Shown: one piece after another, positions 1-7,320 of the stretch
Position numbering within the stretch: the stretch's first letter is position 1
How the letters are laid out: each line of letters starts with the position of its first letter
From: JAHFLD01 sp964367145
Lineage (GTDB): Bacteria > Patescibacteriota > Minisyncoccia > UBA6257 > 1-14-0-10-40-38
Length of the DNA: 14,344 nt
Direction: 5' to 3'
NCBI GenBank assembly: GCA_964367145.1
Contig: CAYIWJ010000017.1
Span: 1 to 14,344, forward strand
Notes under the pieces: model-generated
Told to the model about the DNA's origin: nothing
Seen by the model: only the letters and a program-made list of their open reading frames with translations
Databases searched by the model: none
Program-made: the position numbers and the translations under genes

Positions 1-39
1 GTGTATGCTTCTTTTAGTACTTTTTTTAAGGAGCTTTTG

Positions 40-321
40 ATGGCATCGATTAGAATAGTTAAGACACCGGAAGGCGAAGCGCCTCTTTGGGTTCGTCAAG
101 CATGGATTGGCTGTGAAATGCCCTTAATGGGAACGGCTACTGATCCTGTTGGGCTTTTTAGTCGGGTGCCGGTTCAAGATGGATATTGTGTTAAGGGCGG
201 GGATGCTATTTCGGCTCTGCTTGATATTAGTCCCAGGGCGCGTGGGTGGTGGATTGAAAACCTTCCCAACGTTTACGAAAGAATTCTAGTTTTTAATTAC
301 TCTGCTTGTGTTCTGGTGTGA
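40..321 (+). CDS. Small conserved-looking hypothetical protein (93 aa)
   Basis: I do not recognise this protein. The frame is open from base 1, but the ATG at 40 is chosen because AAGGAG (28-33) sits 6 nt upstream, an ideal Shine-Dalgarno site. The product is small and soluble, with no signal peptide or membrane segment. It is rich in Trp and Gly in the middle; residues around 10-20 (GEAPLWVRQAW) and 72-77 (RARGWW) stand out. It ends just before a hairpin terminator, so it is probably a complete single gene or the last gene of an operon coming from the left. It converges with recR. Having an SD site sets it apart from the core genes in this window, which mostly lack one. Function unknown. Confidence 0.7.
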   Translation: MASIRIVKTPEGEAPLWVRQAWIGCEMPLMGTATDPVGLFSRVPVQDGYCVKGGDAISALLDISPRARGWWIENLPNVYERILVFNYSACVLV

Positions 322-334
322 TGAGAATTTATAC

Positions 335-360
335 AGAAGCGCCTTGTCGCGCTTCTTTTA
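335..360 (+). terminator. Rho-independent terminator between convergent genes
   Basis: An 8-bp perfect stem, AGAAGCGC (335-342) with GCGCTTCT (349-356), encloses a 6-nt loop and is followed by TTTTAATTT on the + strand. It ends transcription of the small gene on its left. The T-tract overlaps the stop codon of recR on the other strand, so the convergent genes are packed with no spare sequence. The reverse direction lacks a good T-tract, so it probably does not terminate recR efficiently. Confidence 0.75.
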
Positions 361-963
361 ATTTCGACTAGCAAGGGCGCCGCCCAGAGTTTCTTCGTCC
401 GCGAATTCAACTTCGCCGCCGGTTGGAAGTCCGCGGCCAAGGCGAGTTATTTTTTTGGCGAAGGGTTTCATCTCTTGAATCAGGCTAGTTGCGCCAAGGT
501 CTCCATAGGTGGTGTGATTTAGAGCAATAATAATCTCATTGAATTTTTTTTCGGAAGAAATTACCGAGGCTCGCTCTTTGAGTTTTTGGAGACGTTTTTT
601 TTCGTTCGGTCCGAGTAAGCCGTCTTTGGATAATTCGCCGAGGACAAAATAGCGACCGACAAATTGTCCGGTTTTTTCTATGGAAAGCACGTCGGCTTCT
701 TTTTCGACAATGGCAATGGTCAATGGATTGCGTTGCGGGTCGCGGCAGATGGAGCATTGCTGACCTTCGGACGCGGGCATAATGTTGCGGCAAAGTTCGC
801 ATTGGGTAAGTTCGCTTAAGCCATTTAGAGCCGAAGCGAGCCCCGTGATTTTCTGGTTGCCTTCGCGGGCGAGATAAAAGGCGATGCGGGTTGCCTGTCG
901 CGGGCCGATGCCGGGAAGTTTAGCGGCTTCCGCGGCGAATTTTTTGATTGAATCGGGAGTCAT
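358..963 (-). CDS. recR: Recombination mediator protein RecR
   Basis: RecR works with RecO (and RecF) to load RecA on gapped DNA during recombinational repair. With the ATG at 963 the protein is 201 aa, the usual family length. An upstream in-frame ATG at 1005 would overlap dnaB and add 14 residues unlike the family. Visible parts are an N-terminal helix-hairpin-helix (LPGIGPRQATRIAFYL, about residues 16-31), a four-Cys zinc finger (C55, C58, C70, C73), a Toprim domain from about residue 81 (AIVEKEADVLSIEKTG), and the C-terminal signature RGLPTGGEVEFADEETL. Where many RecR proteins read TVEGEAT, this one reads TTYGDLGAT, a divergent Toprim loop. It is the last gene of cysS-dnaB-recR, 16 nt after dnaB, with no SD visible. 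Confidence 0.95.
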   Translation of the reverse strand: MTPDSIKKFAAEAAKLPGIGPRQATRIAFYLAREGNQKITGLASALNGLSELTQCELCRNIMPASEGQQCSICRDPQRNPLTIAIVEKEADVLSIEKTGQFVGRYFVLGELSKDGLLGPNEKKRLQKLKERASVISSEKKFNEIIIALNHTTYGDLGATSLIQEMKPFAKKITRLGRGLPTGGEVEFADEETLGGALASRN

Positions 964-979
964 GTAATTAGATTGCGGT

Positions 980-2329
980 TTAGAGTTCGCCGTGAATGGT
1001 ATCAAGCGAGAGGAAAGAGGTGCGCTCGGCGTCGAATTTTAACTTAACGGTGCCGAGGGGCCCATTGCGGTGCTTGGCAACGTGGATTTCGGCCAGATTT
1101 TCTTCCTCCTGACTAACGCTCAACTTGTCGCGATCTTTGCGGTAGATGAACATCACCACGTCGCTGTCTTGTTCGATGGAACCGCTTTCGCGCAAGTCCG
1201 AGAGGCGGGGGACTTTTACTTCGCGTTGATCAACGGCGCGCGAGAGCTGGGAGAGAGCGAGAACCGGAATTTTGAGTTCGCGGGCGATACCTTTTAAGCC
1301 GCGCGAGATTTCGGTGATTTGCTGGACAATGTTGTCGGACGAAGTTCGCGGTTGAATCAGTTGCAGATAATCAACGATTAACATGGAAAGTCCATGTTCC
1401 ATTTGGAGGCGGCGCGCCATTGAGCGAATCTGCAGGACGTTGGGCGAGGAGGAGTCGTCAATAAAGAGTGGTGCTTCGGAAAGAGTATTGAGGGCATTTT
1501 GAATCATAGTGAAGTCGTTCTCGTCACTTATTTTTCCGGTGCGCAATTTCCAGAGCGGCACTTGAGATTCGGCCGAGATGATGCGATCAATGACCTGTTC
1601 GCGTGACATTTCGAGCGAAAAAATACCAACCGGCTTTTTTTCTTTGACGGCGATGTGGCGGGCGATGTCCAAGGCAAGAGAGGTTTTACCGAGCGAGGGG
1701 CGGGCGCCCAAAACAATCATGTCGGAAGGCTGGAAACCGGAGAGGATGTTATCAATTCCCGGGAAGCCGCTACCCAAGCCGCGAATACCGCCTTCGCCGC
1801 GATGCAGGCGTTCAATCCGTTCGTAGGCGCCGGCGAGTTCGTCTTTGATGGCTACGAATTTTTGGCTGACCGAGTTTTGCGAGATAGCAAAGATTCTTTG
1901 CTCAATGTTGTCTAGCGTGTCTTCAATCGGATCGCCTTCGCGGAAGGCGCTTTCGGCAATCTCGGTGGAGGCGCTGATCAGATCGCGAAGAATTTTTTTT
2001 TCGCGCACGATTTTGGCGTAGTGCGCCACGTGGGAAGCGGTTGGGACCGAGTTTAGTAAAGAACTAAGCATGGCCGAGCCGCCCACATCATCCAGGGTTC
2101 GATCATCTTTGAGTTGGGCGGTGACGGTTAAAATATCTATCGGCTGGTGCTTCTCGAACAGTTTTAGCATCGCCTCGTAGATTCGGCTGTGGGTTGGTTT
2201 GTAGAAATCTTCGGGACGCAGAACATCGGCAATCTTAATGAGCGCGTCTTTATCCATCATGAGCGCGCCCAAGACCGATTCCTCCGCGTCTATATTTTGC
2301 GGCGGGATTTTGGGGTTATTGGTCAGCAT
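980..2329 (-). CDS. dnaB: Replicative DNA helicase DnaB
   Basis: This is the hexameric 5'-3' helicase that unwinds DNA at the replication fork and recruits primase. At 449 aa it has typical length. The N-terminal DnaB domain starts with the family signature PPQNIDAEESVLGALMMD (about residues 9-26). The RecA-like motor carries Walker A GARPSLGKTS (208-217), a Walker B-type strand ending in IVDYLQL (about 315-321), and the C-terminal region with LSQLSRAVDQR and LRESGSIEQDSDVVMF that holds the catalytic and arginine-finger elements. No intein interrupts it. It begins 5 nt after the cysS stop with no SD, so translation is probably coupled to cysS, and it is followed by recR. Confidence 0.97.
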   Translation of the reverse strand: MLTNNPKIPPQNIDAEESVLGALMMDKDALIKIADVLRPEDFYKPTHSRIYEAMLKLFEKHQPIDILTVTAQLKDDRTLDDVGGSAMLSSLLNSVPTASHVAHYAKIVREKKILRDLISASTEIAESAFREGDPIEDTLDNIEQRIFAISQNSVSQKFVAIKDELAGAYERIERLHRGEGGIRGLGSGFPGIDNILSGFQPSDMIVLGARPSLGKTSLALDIARHIAVKEKKPVGIFSLEMSREQVIDRIISAESQVPLWKLRTGKISDENDFTMIQNALNTLSEAPLFIDDSSSPNVLQIRSMARRLQMEHGLSMLIVDYLQLIQPRTSSDNIVQQITEISRGLKGIARELKIPVLALSQLSRAVDQREVKVPRLSDLRESGSIEQDSDVVMFIYRKDRDKLSVSQEEENLAEIHVAKHRNGPLGTVKLKFDAERTSFLSLDTIHGEL

Positions 2330-2334
2330 AATAT

Positions 2335-3726
2335 TTAACCAGTTGCTTTAGAGACAAAAGTTCCGAGTGGCGTATCTTCTACGGTGTATCCTAACTCTTC
2401 CAGTTGCTTTCTTAAAGCGTCGGAGTGCATAAACTGTTGATGAGCGCGAAGAGCGTCGCGGCGAGTGGCGATCCGTTTGACATGGCGAGGTATCTTTTCG
2501 GATTTAATTTGAAAACCTAGCCAAGCGAGGCGATCGGTCAGGATTTTTTTGATGTCGCCCGCTTCGCTCGCGCTTAATTTCCAGATAATTGTTTCGTAGG
2601 AATTTATGACCGTAAAGACTGATGCGAGCGCGGACGGAGTGCGGAAACCGTTTTCCAGTTGGTTTCTAAATTCTTCAACAAAATTTTGGTTTATGGTCTT
2701 GGGTTCCGGCGATGAGGTTTTTTGGGCCCGATCAGAAACAAAATCAAGTTTTTGAAAAAAGTTTTTAACTTTGTTTAAGGTTTTTTCTGCGTCGGCAAGG
2801 CTTTCTGCAGTCAGATTTACGGTTTGCCGGTAATCGTGCTGAAGAAAGAGTAGACGAAGAGCCTGGGCAGAATTTTTTTTAAGAAAGTCGCTGATGGTAA
2901 TAAAATTGCCGAGACTTTTGGACATTTTTTTACCATCAACATTAACCAGGCCAATGTGCATCCAATTATGAACAAAGGGCTTTTTACCGGAGGCGGATTC
3001 CTGCTGGGCGATTTCGGCTTCGTGGTGGGGGAAGATTAAATCCGCCCCGCCGCCGTGCAAATCATATTGCGAACCGAAATGATGTTCGGAGATGGCCGTG
3101 TCTTCAATGTGCCAGCCCGGCCGACCGTCGCCGAAGTTTGCTCGCCAGCTTGGTTCGCCGTCGCGTTTAAATTTCCAAAGGCAGAAGTCGCCGCGGTTTC
3201 GCTTTTGGTCGCTTGCATCTATGCGAGAGGTGCCGTCTTCGGCTTGTTCCACGGTGCGTCCGGCAAGTTGGCCGTAGTCCGAAAAGGTTTTCAGGTCAAA
3301 ATACCAGCCGTCGTTTTCTATCTTATAGGCGTGGCCTTTGGCGATAAGCGTTTCTACTTGGCGCTTGATGTCTTTGACATATTTGGTTGCGAGGGCGTAG
3401 CGGTTTACCGAGATAACGCCGAGTGAACGCATATTTTTTTGGTAAACGCGGAGGTATCTTTGGGCGATGGCTTTGGTGGTGGTGCTTTCTTCGCGAGCTC
3501 GGGTGATTATCTTGTCGTCAATATCGGTGATGTTTTGTAAATAGTAGATTTTTTTGCCTTGTGAGCGCAGGTAGCGGACGAGAGTGTCAAAAAAAAGATA
3601 AACGCGGGCGTTGCCAAGGTGGGGTTCGTCGTAGACTGTCGGGCCGCAGACGAACATGTTGAAAGTTCCCTTGGTGGGAAATTGAACTTCGGTTTCGGTT
3701 TTGGTAAGTGTATTATAGAGGCGCAT
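2335..3726 (-). CDS. cysS: Cysteinyl-tRNA synthetase
   Basis: This enzyme charges tRNA-Cys with cysteine using ATP. The 463-aa class I synthetase has the HIGH-type motif (HLGN, 36-39), the family block CGPTVYDEPHLGNAR (27-41), ERS-type signature GRPGWHIE (201-208) and KMSKS (267-271). In the E. coli enzyme the catalytic zinc is held by C28, C209, H234 and E238. Here C27, H234 and E238 are present, but position 209 is Asp (WHIED). From memory, related Asp forms occur in archaeal and CPR enzymes, so this is probably a natural variant rather than a defect. It is the first gene of the leftward cluster and lies divergent to rmuC. A TATTAT box lies on the minus strand about 20 nt before the ATG (3746-3751), with no clear -35. 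Confidence 0.97.
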   Translation of the reverse strand: MRLYNTLTKTETEVQFPTKGTFNMFVCGPTVYDEPHLGNARVYLFFDTLVRYLRSQGKKIYYLQNITDIDDKIITRAREESTTTKAIAQRYLRVYQKNMRSLGVISVNRYALATKYVKDIKRQVETLIAKGHAYKIENDGWYFDLKTFSDYGQLAGRTVEQAEDGTSRIDASDQKRNRGDFCLWKFKRDGEPSWRANFGDGRPGWHIEDTAISEHHFGSQYDLHGGGADLIFPHHEAEIAQQESASGKKPFVHNWMHIGLVNVDGKKMSKSLGNFITISDFLKKNSAQALRLLFLQHDYRQTVNLTAESLADAEKTLNKVKNFFQKLDFVSDRAQKTSSPEPKTINQNFVEEFRNQLENGFRTPSALASVFTVINSYETIIWKLSASEAGDIKKILTDRLAWLGFQIKSEKIPRHVKRIATRRDALRAHQQFMHSDALRKQLEELGYTVEDTPLGTFVSKATG

Positions 3727-3821
3727 AAAATGAACGTACGAAAAAATAATAGCCGGTGAAATCTTTTTAAGTTTACAGCAAAAGACCTTGGCGGAGAAGT
3801 AAGCGCGGGTTTTGGTTTTTG

Positions 3822-3830
3822 TGCTAAAAT
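3822..3830 (+). promoter_or_regulatory. Extended -10 promoter of rmuC, probably leaderless
   Basis: TGCTAAAAT is an extended -10 box (TG, one base, TAAAAT at 3825-3830) ending 6 nt before the rmuC ATG. A start point 7 nt downstream would coincide with the A of ATG, giving a leaderless mRNA. No convincing -35 is visible, as expected for an extended -10 promoter. No SD is present. Confidence 0.55.
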
Positions 3831-3836
3831 CTATTT

Positions 3837-4913
3837 ATGCAGACGATTTTGATTATTGTGGGGGTGGCGGTTTTCGCCGGCTTTTGGCTAATCTATCGCG
3901 AAATAAAAAAATCCAGAGAGATAAAGCCTGACGGTACTCCGATGGTTTTGTTGCAAAACCAGCTTGCGGAATTAAGCCGGGTTTTGGATATGAAGCTTGG
4001 CGAGTCAACGAAGACGTTAGACACCAAACTCTCGGAATCAACGCAGGCCATGCAGAGGCAATTCGGAGAGAGCGCCAGAATAGTGCGCGATGTAACGGAG
4101 CGCTTGACCAAGCTCGACGAAACCAATCGGCAAGTGGTGGGCTTTGCCGATCAGCTTAAAAATCTGCAAGACATTCTTAAAAATCCAAAACAGCGGGGGA
4201 TTTTGGGCGAATATTATCTGGAGACGGTTTTGAAAAATGTTTTGCCGCCTGGTTCGTACGAGATGCAATATAAGTTTAAGAGTGGGGTGATTGTGGACGC
4301 GGTGGTTTTTTTGGCAGAGCGCATTGTTCCGGTTGATTCAAAATTTAGTTTGGAGAATTACAATCGGATTTTGGAGGCGCGAGAGCCATTGCAAAAAAAA
4401 CAGTATGAAAGTGCTTTTTTGTCGGACATTAAAACCAGAATTGACGAGACTTCTAAATACGTGAAGCCGGAGGAAAACACCATGGACTTTGCTTTTATGT
4501 TTATTCCCTCGGAGGCGGTTTATTATGATTTATTGATCAACAAAGTTGGCGCGGTAGAGGCTGACACTAATAGTTTAATCGGCTATGCCGCCAAGAAAAA
4601 AGTGATTATCGTTTCGCCGACCTCGTTTTTGGCTTATTTACAGACGGTTTTGCAGGGACTTAAAAATCAAAAAATTTCCGAGGAGGCGCAGACGATCGTC
4701 AAGCACGTAGAAAATTTGGGACGGCATCTTTTGGGATTTGAGGATTTCTTGCAGAAGATGGGAAAAAATTTGGGGACGACGGTTGGGATGTATAACAGCG
4801 CCTACAAGGAATTCGGCAAGATAGACAAAGATGTTTTGAAAATTACCGGAAAAGCCACGGGGATTGCGCCAGCATTAGTGGAAAAGCCGAGCGCGCAGGA
4901 GGAGATGTTTTGA
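3837..4913 (+). CDS. rmuC: DNA recombination protein RmuC homologue
   Basis: RmuC-family proteins limit recombination between inverted repeats and are predicted to have a nuclease-like (PD-(D/E)XK-type) core. The 358-aa protein has an N-terminal membrane anchor (about residues 3-20), then a coiled coil. Residues 50-82 contain three consecutive 11-residue repeats (starting at L50, L61 and M72), a hendecad pattern typical of long straight coiled coils. The RmuC domain follows (about 118-330), recognisable by KNPKQRGILGEYYLE (about 115-129), VDAVVFL, VPVDSKFSLENY and the later FMFIPSEAVYYDLL. It stands alone, divergent from cysS, and starts at the ATG set by the leaderless promoter. The exact in vivo activity is not established even for well-studied homologues. 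Confidence 0.92.
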   Translation: MQTILIIVGVAVFAGFWLIYREIKKSREIKPDGTPMVLLQNQLAELSRVLDMKLGESTKTLDTKLSESTQAMQRQFGESARIVRDVTERLTKLDETNRQVVGFADQLKNLQDILKNPKQRGILGEYYLETVLKNVLPPGSYEMQYKFKSGVIVDAVVFLAERIVPVDSKFSLENYNRILEAREPLQKKQYESAFLSDIKTRIDETSKYVKPEENTMDFAFMFIPSEAVYYDLLINKVGAVEADTNSLIGYAAKKKVIIVSPTSFLAYLQTVLQGLKNQKISEEAQTIVKHVENLGRHLLGFEDFLQKMGKNLGTTVGMYNSAYKEFGKIDKDVLKITGKATGIAPALVEKPSAQEEMF

Positions 4914-5022
4914 GTACGGGTTTTTTGGTTTTGGCGACTAAAGATGTTCTCCGATGGCTGTCTAAGACTTGGCAGGGATTGTCTGTTGCGGATGGATAGT
5001 TGTGAAAAGTAGAGTTTTAGGT

Positions 5023-5049
5023 AAAAAAAAGCCACTTGGGGAAGTGGCT
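5023..5049 (-). terminator. Rho-independent terminator of the leftward two-gene operon
   Basis: Read on the minus strand, AGCCACTT (5042-5049) pairs with AAGTGGCT (5030-5037) in an 8-bp stem with a 4-base CCCC loop. It is followed by eight T residues (5030-5023). It lies 22 nt after the stop codon of the 142-aa gene. No comparable terminator is seen for rmuC, which converges from the left. Confidence 0.9.
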
Positions 5050-5071
5050 CGATTGCGATTCAGTCTGTTTA

Positions 5072-5500
5072 TTATGGAAGGTACTTGGCATTTTTTTCGA
5101 GCCATGCAGGTAACTTGCAGAAGATAATGCTAATGCCATCGTCGTCTTGGTGTTGAGCCCAGATGCGTTCCGCTATTTTTTCTTTTTCTACTCTGGTGAG
5201 ATCGACCAACGAACGATCGGGCATTGTTTCTGGTATTCCCGAAATTTCGTTTATTCGGAGGAAGATCAAGCGGAAGGTCAGTTCTTCCTCGGTGATTTTG
5301 CGAGGATCAATCACACTTCTTCTTGGTCTTTCTGCCTCGAGAAACAGTTGTTTCTTGATTCCATACTGAATCAAATAATTCCCGATGTTGGCCATACATT
5401 CTAATCCGGATCTTGTCTCTACCGCCTCGCTGCCCCCGTTTACAAAAGAATCTCTGACGCATTCGCCCATTTTTAGCAAGGCGCGAAAGGTTGGATCCAC
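5072..5500 (-). CDS. Hypothetical protein, second gene of unknown two-gene operon (142 aa)
   Basis: I do not recognise this protein. It is soluble and mostly helical in appearance, with three Cys residues (positions 14, 35 and about 128) that form no clear metal motif, a basic patch around residues 58-67 and an acidic stretch HQDDDG near 116-121. A GTG start (5498-5500) is chosen because AAGGA lies 6 nt upstream on the minus strand; the next Met is 10 codons in and has no SD. It begins 11 nt after the stop of the upstream 111-aa gene and is followed by a strong terminator, so the pair forms a closed operon. Small paired genes can be toxin-antitoxin modules, but nothing in the sequence shows that here. 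Confidence 0.7.
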   Translation of the reverse strand: MDPTFRALLKMGECVRDSFVNGGSEAVETRSGLECMANIGNYLIQYGIKKQLFLEAERPRRSVIDPRKITEEELTFRLIFLRINEISGIPETMPDRSLVDLTRVEKEKIAERIWAQHQDDDGISIIFCKLPAWLEKNAKYLP

Positions 5501-5511
5501 GAGTTTTCCTT

Positions 5512-5847
5512 TCAGTTGCCGGTTTGGGTTTGGTTGTGGAATTTGATGATGTTTATCTTGTCGCCGGTTTCTCTAATCAATCTATCCATTTCCATCTTCT
5601 TCATCAGGGTTACATTGGGAACGGTCTCTCCCAGCGCTTGCCTTACACCTGCCGCCATAATGGCCGCAAGGAGGCGTATTTCTGGATAATTCCATTCGCC
5701 ATCTCTTCTTCGAGACTTGAAGGTGGCTTTTATATAATCTTTTAAGGCGTCGAGTACGGCGGTGCTAGCCAGCTGGTTGCCTTGAAGGCGCAGATATTCT
5801 ACGGTGTTCGCGAAGGCGATGATCACGGGGTCGGTGATTTCTTTCAC
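5512..5847 (-). CDS. Hypothetical protein, first gene of unknown two-gene operon (111 aa)
   Basis: I do not recognise this protein. It appears largely helical, with a basic segment (KATFKSRRRDGEW, about residues 40-52) followed by an Ala-rich helix (RLLAAIMAAGVRQALGE, about 58-74) that could mediate packing or nucleic-acid contact. The GTG start at 5845-5847 is supported by AAAGGAG on the minus strand, 5 nt upstream. A promoter lies 44-72 nt upstream. The gene is co-transcribed with the 142-aa gene 11 nt downstream. Both genes use GTG starts and strong SD sites, unlike the core genes nearby, which fits an accessory origin (inference). Confidence 0.7.
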   Translation of the reverse strand: MKEITDPVIIAFANTVEYLRLQGNQLASTAVLDALKDYIKATFKSRRRDGEWNYPEIRLLAAIMAAGVRQALGETVPNVTLMKKMEMDRLIRETGDKINIIKFHNQTQTGN

Positions 5848-5890
5848 GAGGACTCCTTTGGAGAAATTGAGTTGTTAACGAGCTTGTTTT

Positions 5891-5919
5891 AGACTATGTG
5901 TTTAGTTGGTTTGTGTCAA
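5891..5919 (-). promoter_or_regulatory. Sigma70-type promoter for the leftward two-gene operon
   Basis: On the minus strand TTGACA (5919-5914) is separated by exactly 17 nt from TAGTCT (5896-5891). The -35 is perfect, the -10 matches 3 of 6. The predicted start falls near 5884, giving a leader of about 37 nt that contains the SD of the 111-aa gene. Its -35 box lies one base from the -35 of the opposing promoter. Confidence 0.6.
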
Positions 5920-5920
5920 G

Positions 5921-5950
5921 TTGGGTGGATGATTTGCGGTAGGGTATAAT
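5921..5950 (+). promoter_or_regulatory. Promoter of the nucleotidyltransferase gene, probably leaderless
   Basis: TTGGGT (5921-5926), 18 nt, then a perfect TATAAT (5945-5950) ending 6 nt before the ATG at 5957. The predicted start coincides with the start codon, and no SD is present. It is arranged back to back with the leftward promoter, so RNA polymerase binding at one should hinder the other. Confidence 0.6.
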
Positions 5951-5956
5951 TATGTT

Positions 5957-6664
5957 ATGGAATTTTTGATGCAACGTCGCCGCGGGCAAGTTTTATATGA
6001 CTTAAAGTGGAAGAAGTTTTTGCGGCGGGCGCGGCTTTTTCGGTGGGTGCCATTTTTGGATTTTGCGATTGCCGCTGGTTCCATGGCGCTTGGTTCGGTG
6101 AGTCTGGTCTCTGATTTTGATGTGATCGTGGGAGCGCGGCGGGGGCGGATTTTTACGGTACGATTTTTCTGTATTTTGTTTTTTGGAATTTTTGGTTGGC
6201 GAAGATCGCGCTTAGATCACAAGATTTTGGCGGCTGACAAGTTGTGTTTTAATCATTTTGTAACCGAGAATTCTTACCGGCTCACGCCGCCTTATAATCG
6301 CTATTGGCGGGAACTTTATCCAAAATTGATTCCGGTTTGTGGTTCGCCGAGACTTATTTCTGATTTTTTAGCGGCGAATAAATCTTGGGTTGAAATGCCG
6401 GATTTTTCTGCCGAAGATTTGCGTTATTGTGCGGGTTCGGCTTCTCGGGTGGCGATTTTTTTAGAGCGAATATTTTGCGGGCGAATCGGGGATTTTTTGG
6501 AGAGGGTTTTGCGCGCCGTTCAAGTGTGGAAAATTAAGCGAGGACTTGCGCGGCATCCGGATCTAGATAATTTAAGGATGGCATATAGGGATTCTTTGTT
6601 GGAATTTCATACGAAAAATAAGTTGGTACGACGCGAAGGGAATAGGGATTACATCAACGAATAA
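5957..6664 (+). CDS. Nucleotidyltransferase-domain protein (235 aa)
   Basis: The protein carries the signature of the polymerase-beta-like nucleotidyltransferase superfamily: G41-S42, then an 11-residue gap with GSVS, then D53-F-D55 (the pattern hG[GS]x9-13Dh[DE]h), in the context AAGSMALGSVSLVSDFDV. The GS binds the nucleotide and the two Asp bind metal. A hydrophobic segment follows (about 64-78, TVRFFCILFFGIFGW), then a block like KLCFNHF at about 94-100. From memory, this arrangement is common in CPR proteins annotated only as nucleotidyltransferase domain proteins; the substrate is unknown. No HEPN or antitoxin partner sits beside it, so a MNT-HEPN toxin pair is not supported. The last codons run into the ACGAAT repeats. 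Confidence 0.75.
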   Translation: MEFLMQRRRGQVLYDLKWKKFLRRARLFRWVPFLDFAIAAGSMALGSVSLVSDFDVIVGARRGRIFTVRFFCILFFGIFGWRRSRLDHKILAADKLCFNHFVTENSYRLTPPYNRYWRELYPKLIPVCGSPRLISDFLAANKSWVEMPDFSAEDLRYCAGSASRVAIFLERIFCGRIGDFLERVLRAVQVWKIKRGLARHPDLDNLRMAYRDSLLEFHTKNKLVRREGNRDYINE

Positions 6665-6712
6665 CGAATCTACTAGGGTTACGAATTTACGAATTAGTAC
6701 GAATATACGAAT
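6657..6712 (+). repeat. Cluster of six ACGAAT repeats
   Basis: The hexamer ACGAAT occurs at 6657, 6664, 6681, 6689, 6699 and 6707. The first two overlap the end of the nucleotidyltransferase gene (its stop codon lies between them). Spacing of the rest alternates around 8-10 nt, giving an AT-rich, near-tandem array. A 12-bp stretch of it, TTACGAATTTAC (6679-6690), recurs in inverted orientation at 9598-9609 between groES and groEL, so it belongs to a dispersed repeat. It marks the boundary between the core gene and the structured non-coding region. Confidence 0.7.
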
Positions 6713-6744
6713 AAAGGAGAAATGGGTTACGGGATAAAGCGTGT

Positions 6745-6774
6745 TTGACAACTAATAGGTTTGTTTGTTATCTT
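6745..6774 (+). promoter_or_regulatory. Promoter of the upstream structured RNA and IS110-like gene
   Basis: A perfect -35 TTGACA (6745-6750), 18-nt spacer, and an extended -10 TG-t-TATCTT (6766-6774). The predicted start near 6781 coincides with the first base of the outer stem of the first RNA module (6781), which supports both calls. No terminator is seen before the coding gene at 7321, so the transcript probably includes it. Confidence 0.6.
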
Positions 6775-6780
6775 GAGTTG

Positions 6781-7310
6781 GCTCGGAGATTGGGAGACTT
6801 ATGCAAGTCTGTTGAATAAAACTATCGACTGAGTGTTTTTCCCGTCTCCGGGCGTACTTTGAAAACCGAATTAGGTGAGGATAGAACTGACTGGGCATTG
6901 TTTTCTTTGAAAACGCCGTTCCGAATGTTCTCTTCTCGCCATTCCCGAGGTGGCACGTCGGTTCTTATGTTCTCCAGAGAACTAACGGAGCTTTGTGCCA
7001 CCTTGGGATTTCTAATTGTGGAGCGCACGTTGATCATTATGTTCTTTATGTTCTTTCTTAAGAAAAGGACGCTGGTGAAGTTGTGCGTTCCACTTCTTCT
7101 GTGTCGCGGGGAAGCCGCGATGTGATTGTTTTTTGGAATGCCGAGAGACGTTCAAAGAGGCTGTTTTAGTTAAACTTGAGACGGTTTGTTTTTCGGCATT
7201 CCATCTTCTTACTTTGGGCGCGGGGAGACGCTCCCGCGTGTGTTCTAGCAGAACTAGTGGCTTCGTGTTTTTCCGCGCTCAATCTTAAATGTTCCTTCGG
7301 GAACGAAAGC
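6781..7310 (+). ncRNA. Large structured non-coding leader: six ~70-nt stem-loop modules
   Basis: No plausible protein is coded in this gap of about 650 nt. It holds six successive long-range stems. M1 pairs 6781-6789 with 6845-6853; M2 6874-6887 with 6927-6940; M3 6941-6956 with 6995-7010; M4 7018-7028 with 7083-7093; M5 7135-7144 with 7193-7202; M6 7214-7223 with 7273-7282. Stems are 9-16 bp with at most one mismatch plus G-U pairs, and module lengths are 73, 67, 70, 76, 68 and 69 nt. Each has shorter hairpins inside. Two small hairpins lie between or after them: TCGCGG/CCGCGA (7104-7120) and GTTCC-TTCG-GGAAC (7291-7304), the latter just before the SD at 7311. In IS110 elements a bridge RNA is encoded beside the transposase gene; this could be an enlarged relative. 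Alternatives are a regulatory leader or an unrelated RNA. The 3' end is uncertain. Confidence 0.6.
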
Positions 7311-7320
7311 GAGGCGTTAG

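Noticed and set aside
5512..6664. MNT-HEPN toxin-antitoxin pair involving the nucleotidyltransferase
   Set aside because: The neighbouring genes are divergently transcribed, and neither shows the HEPN RX4-6H motif.
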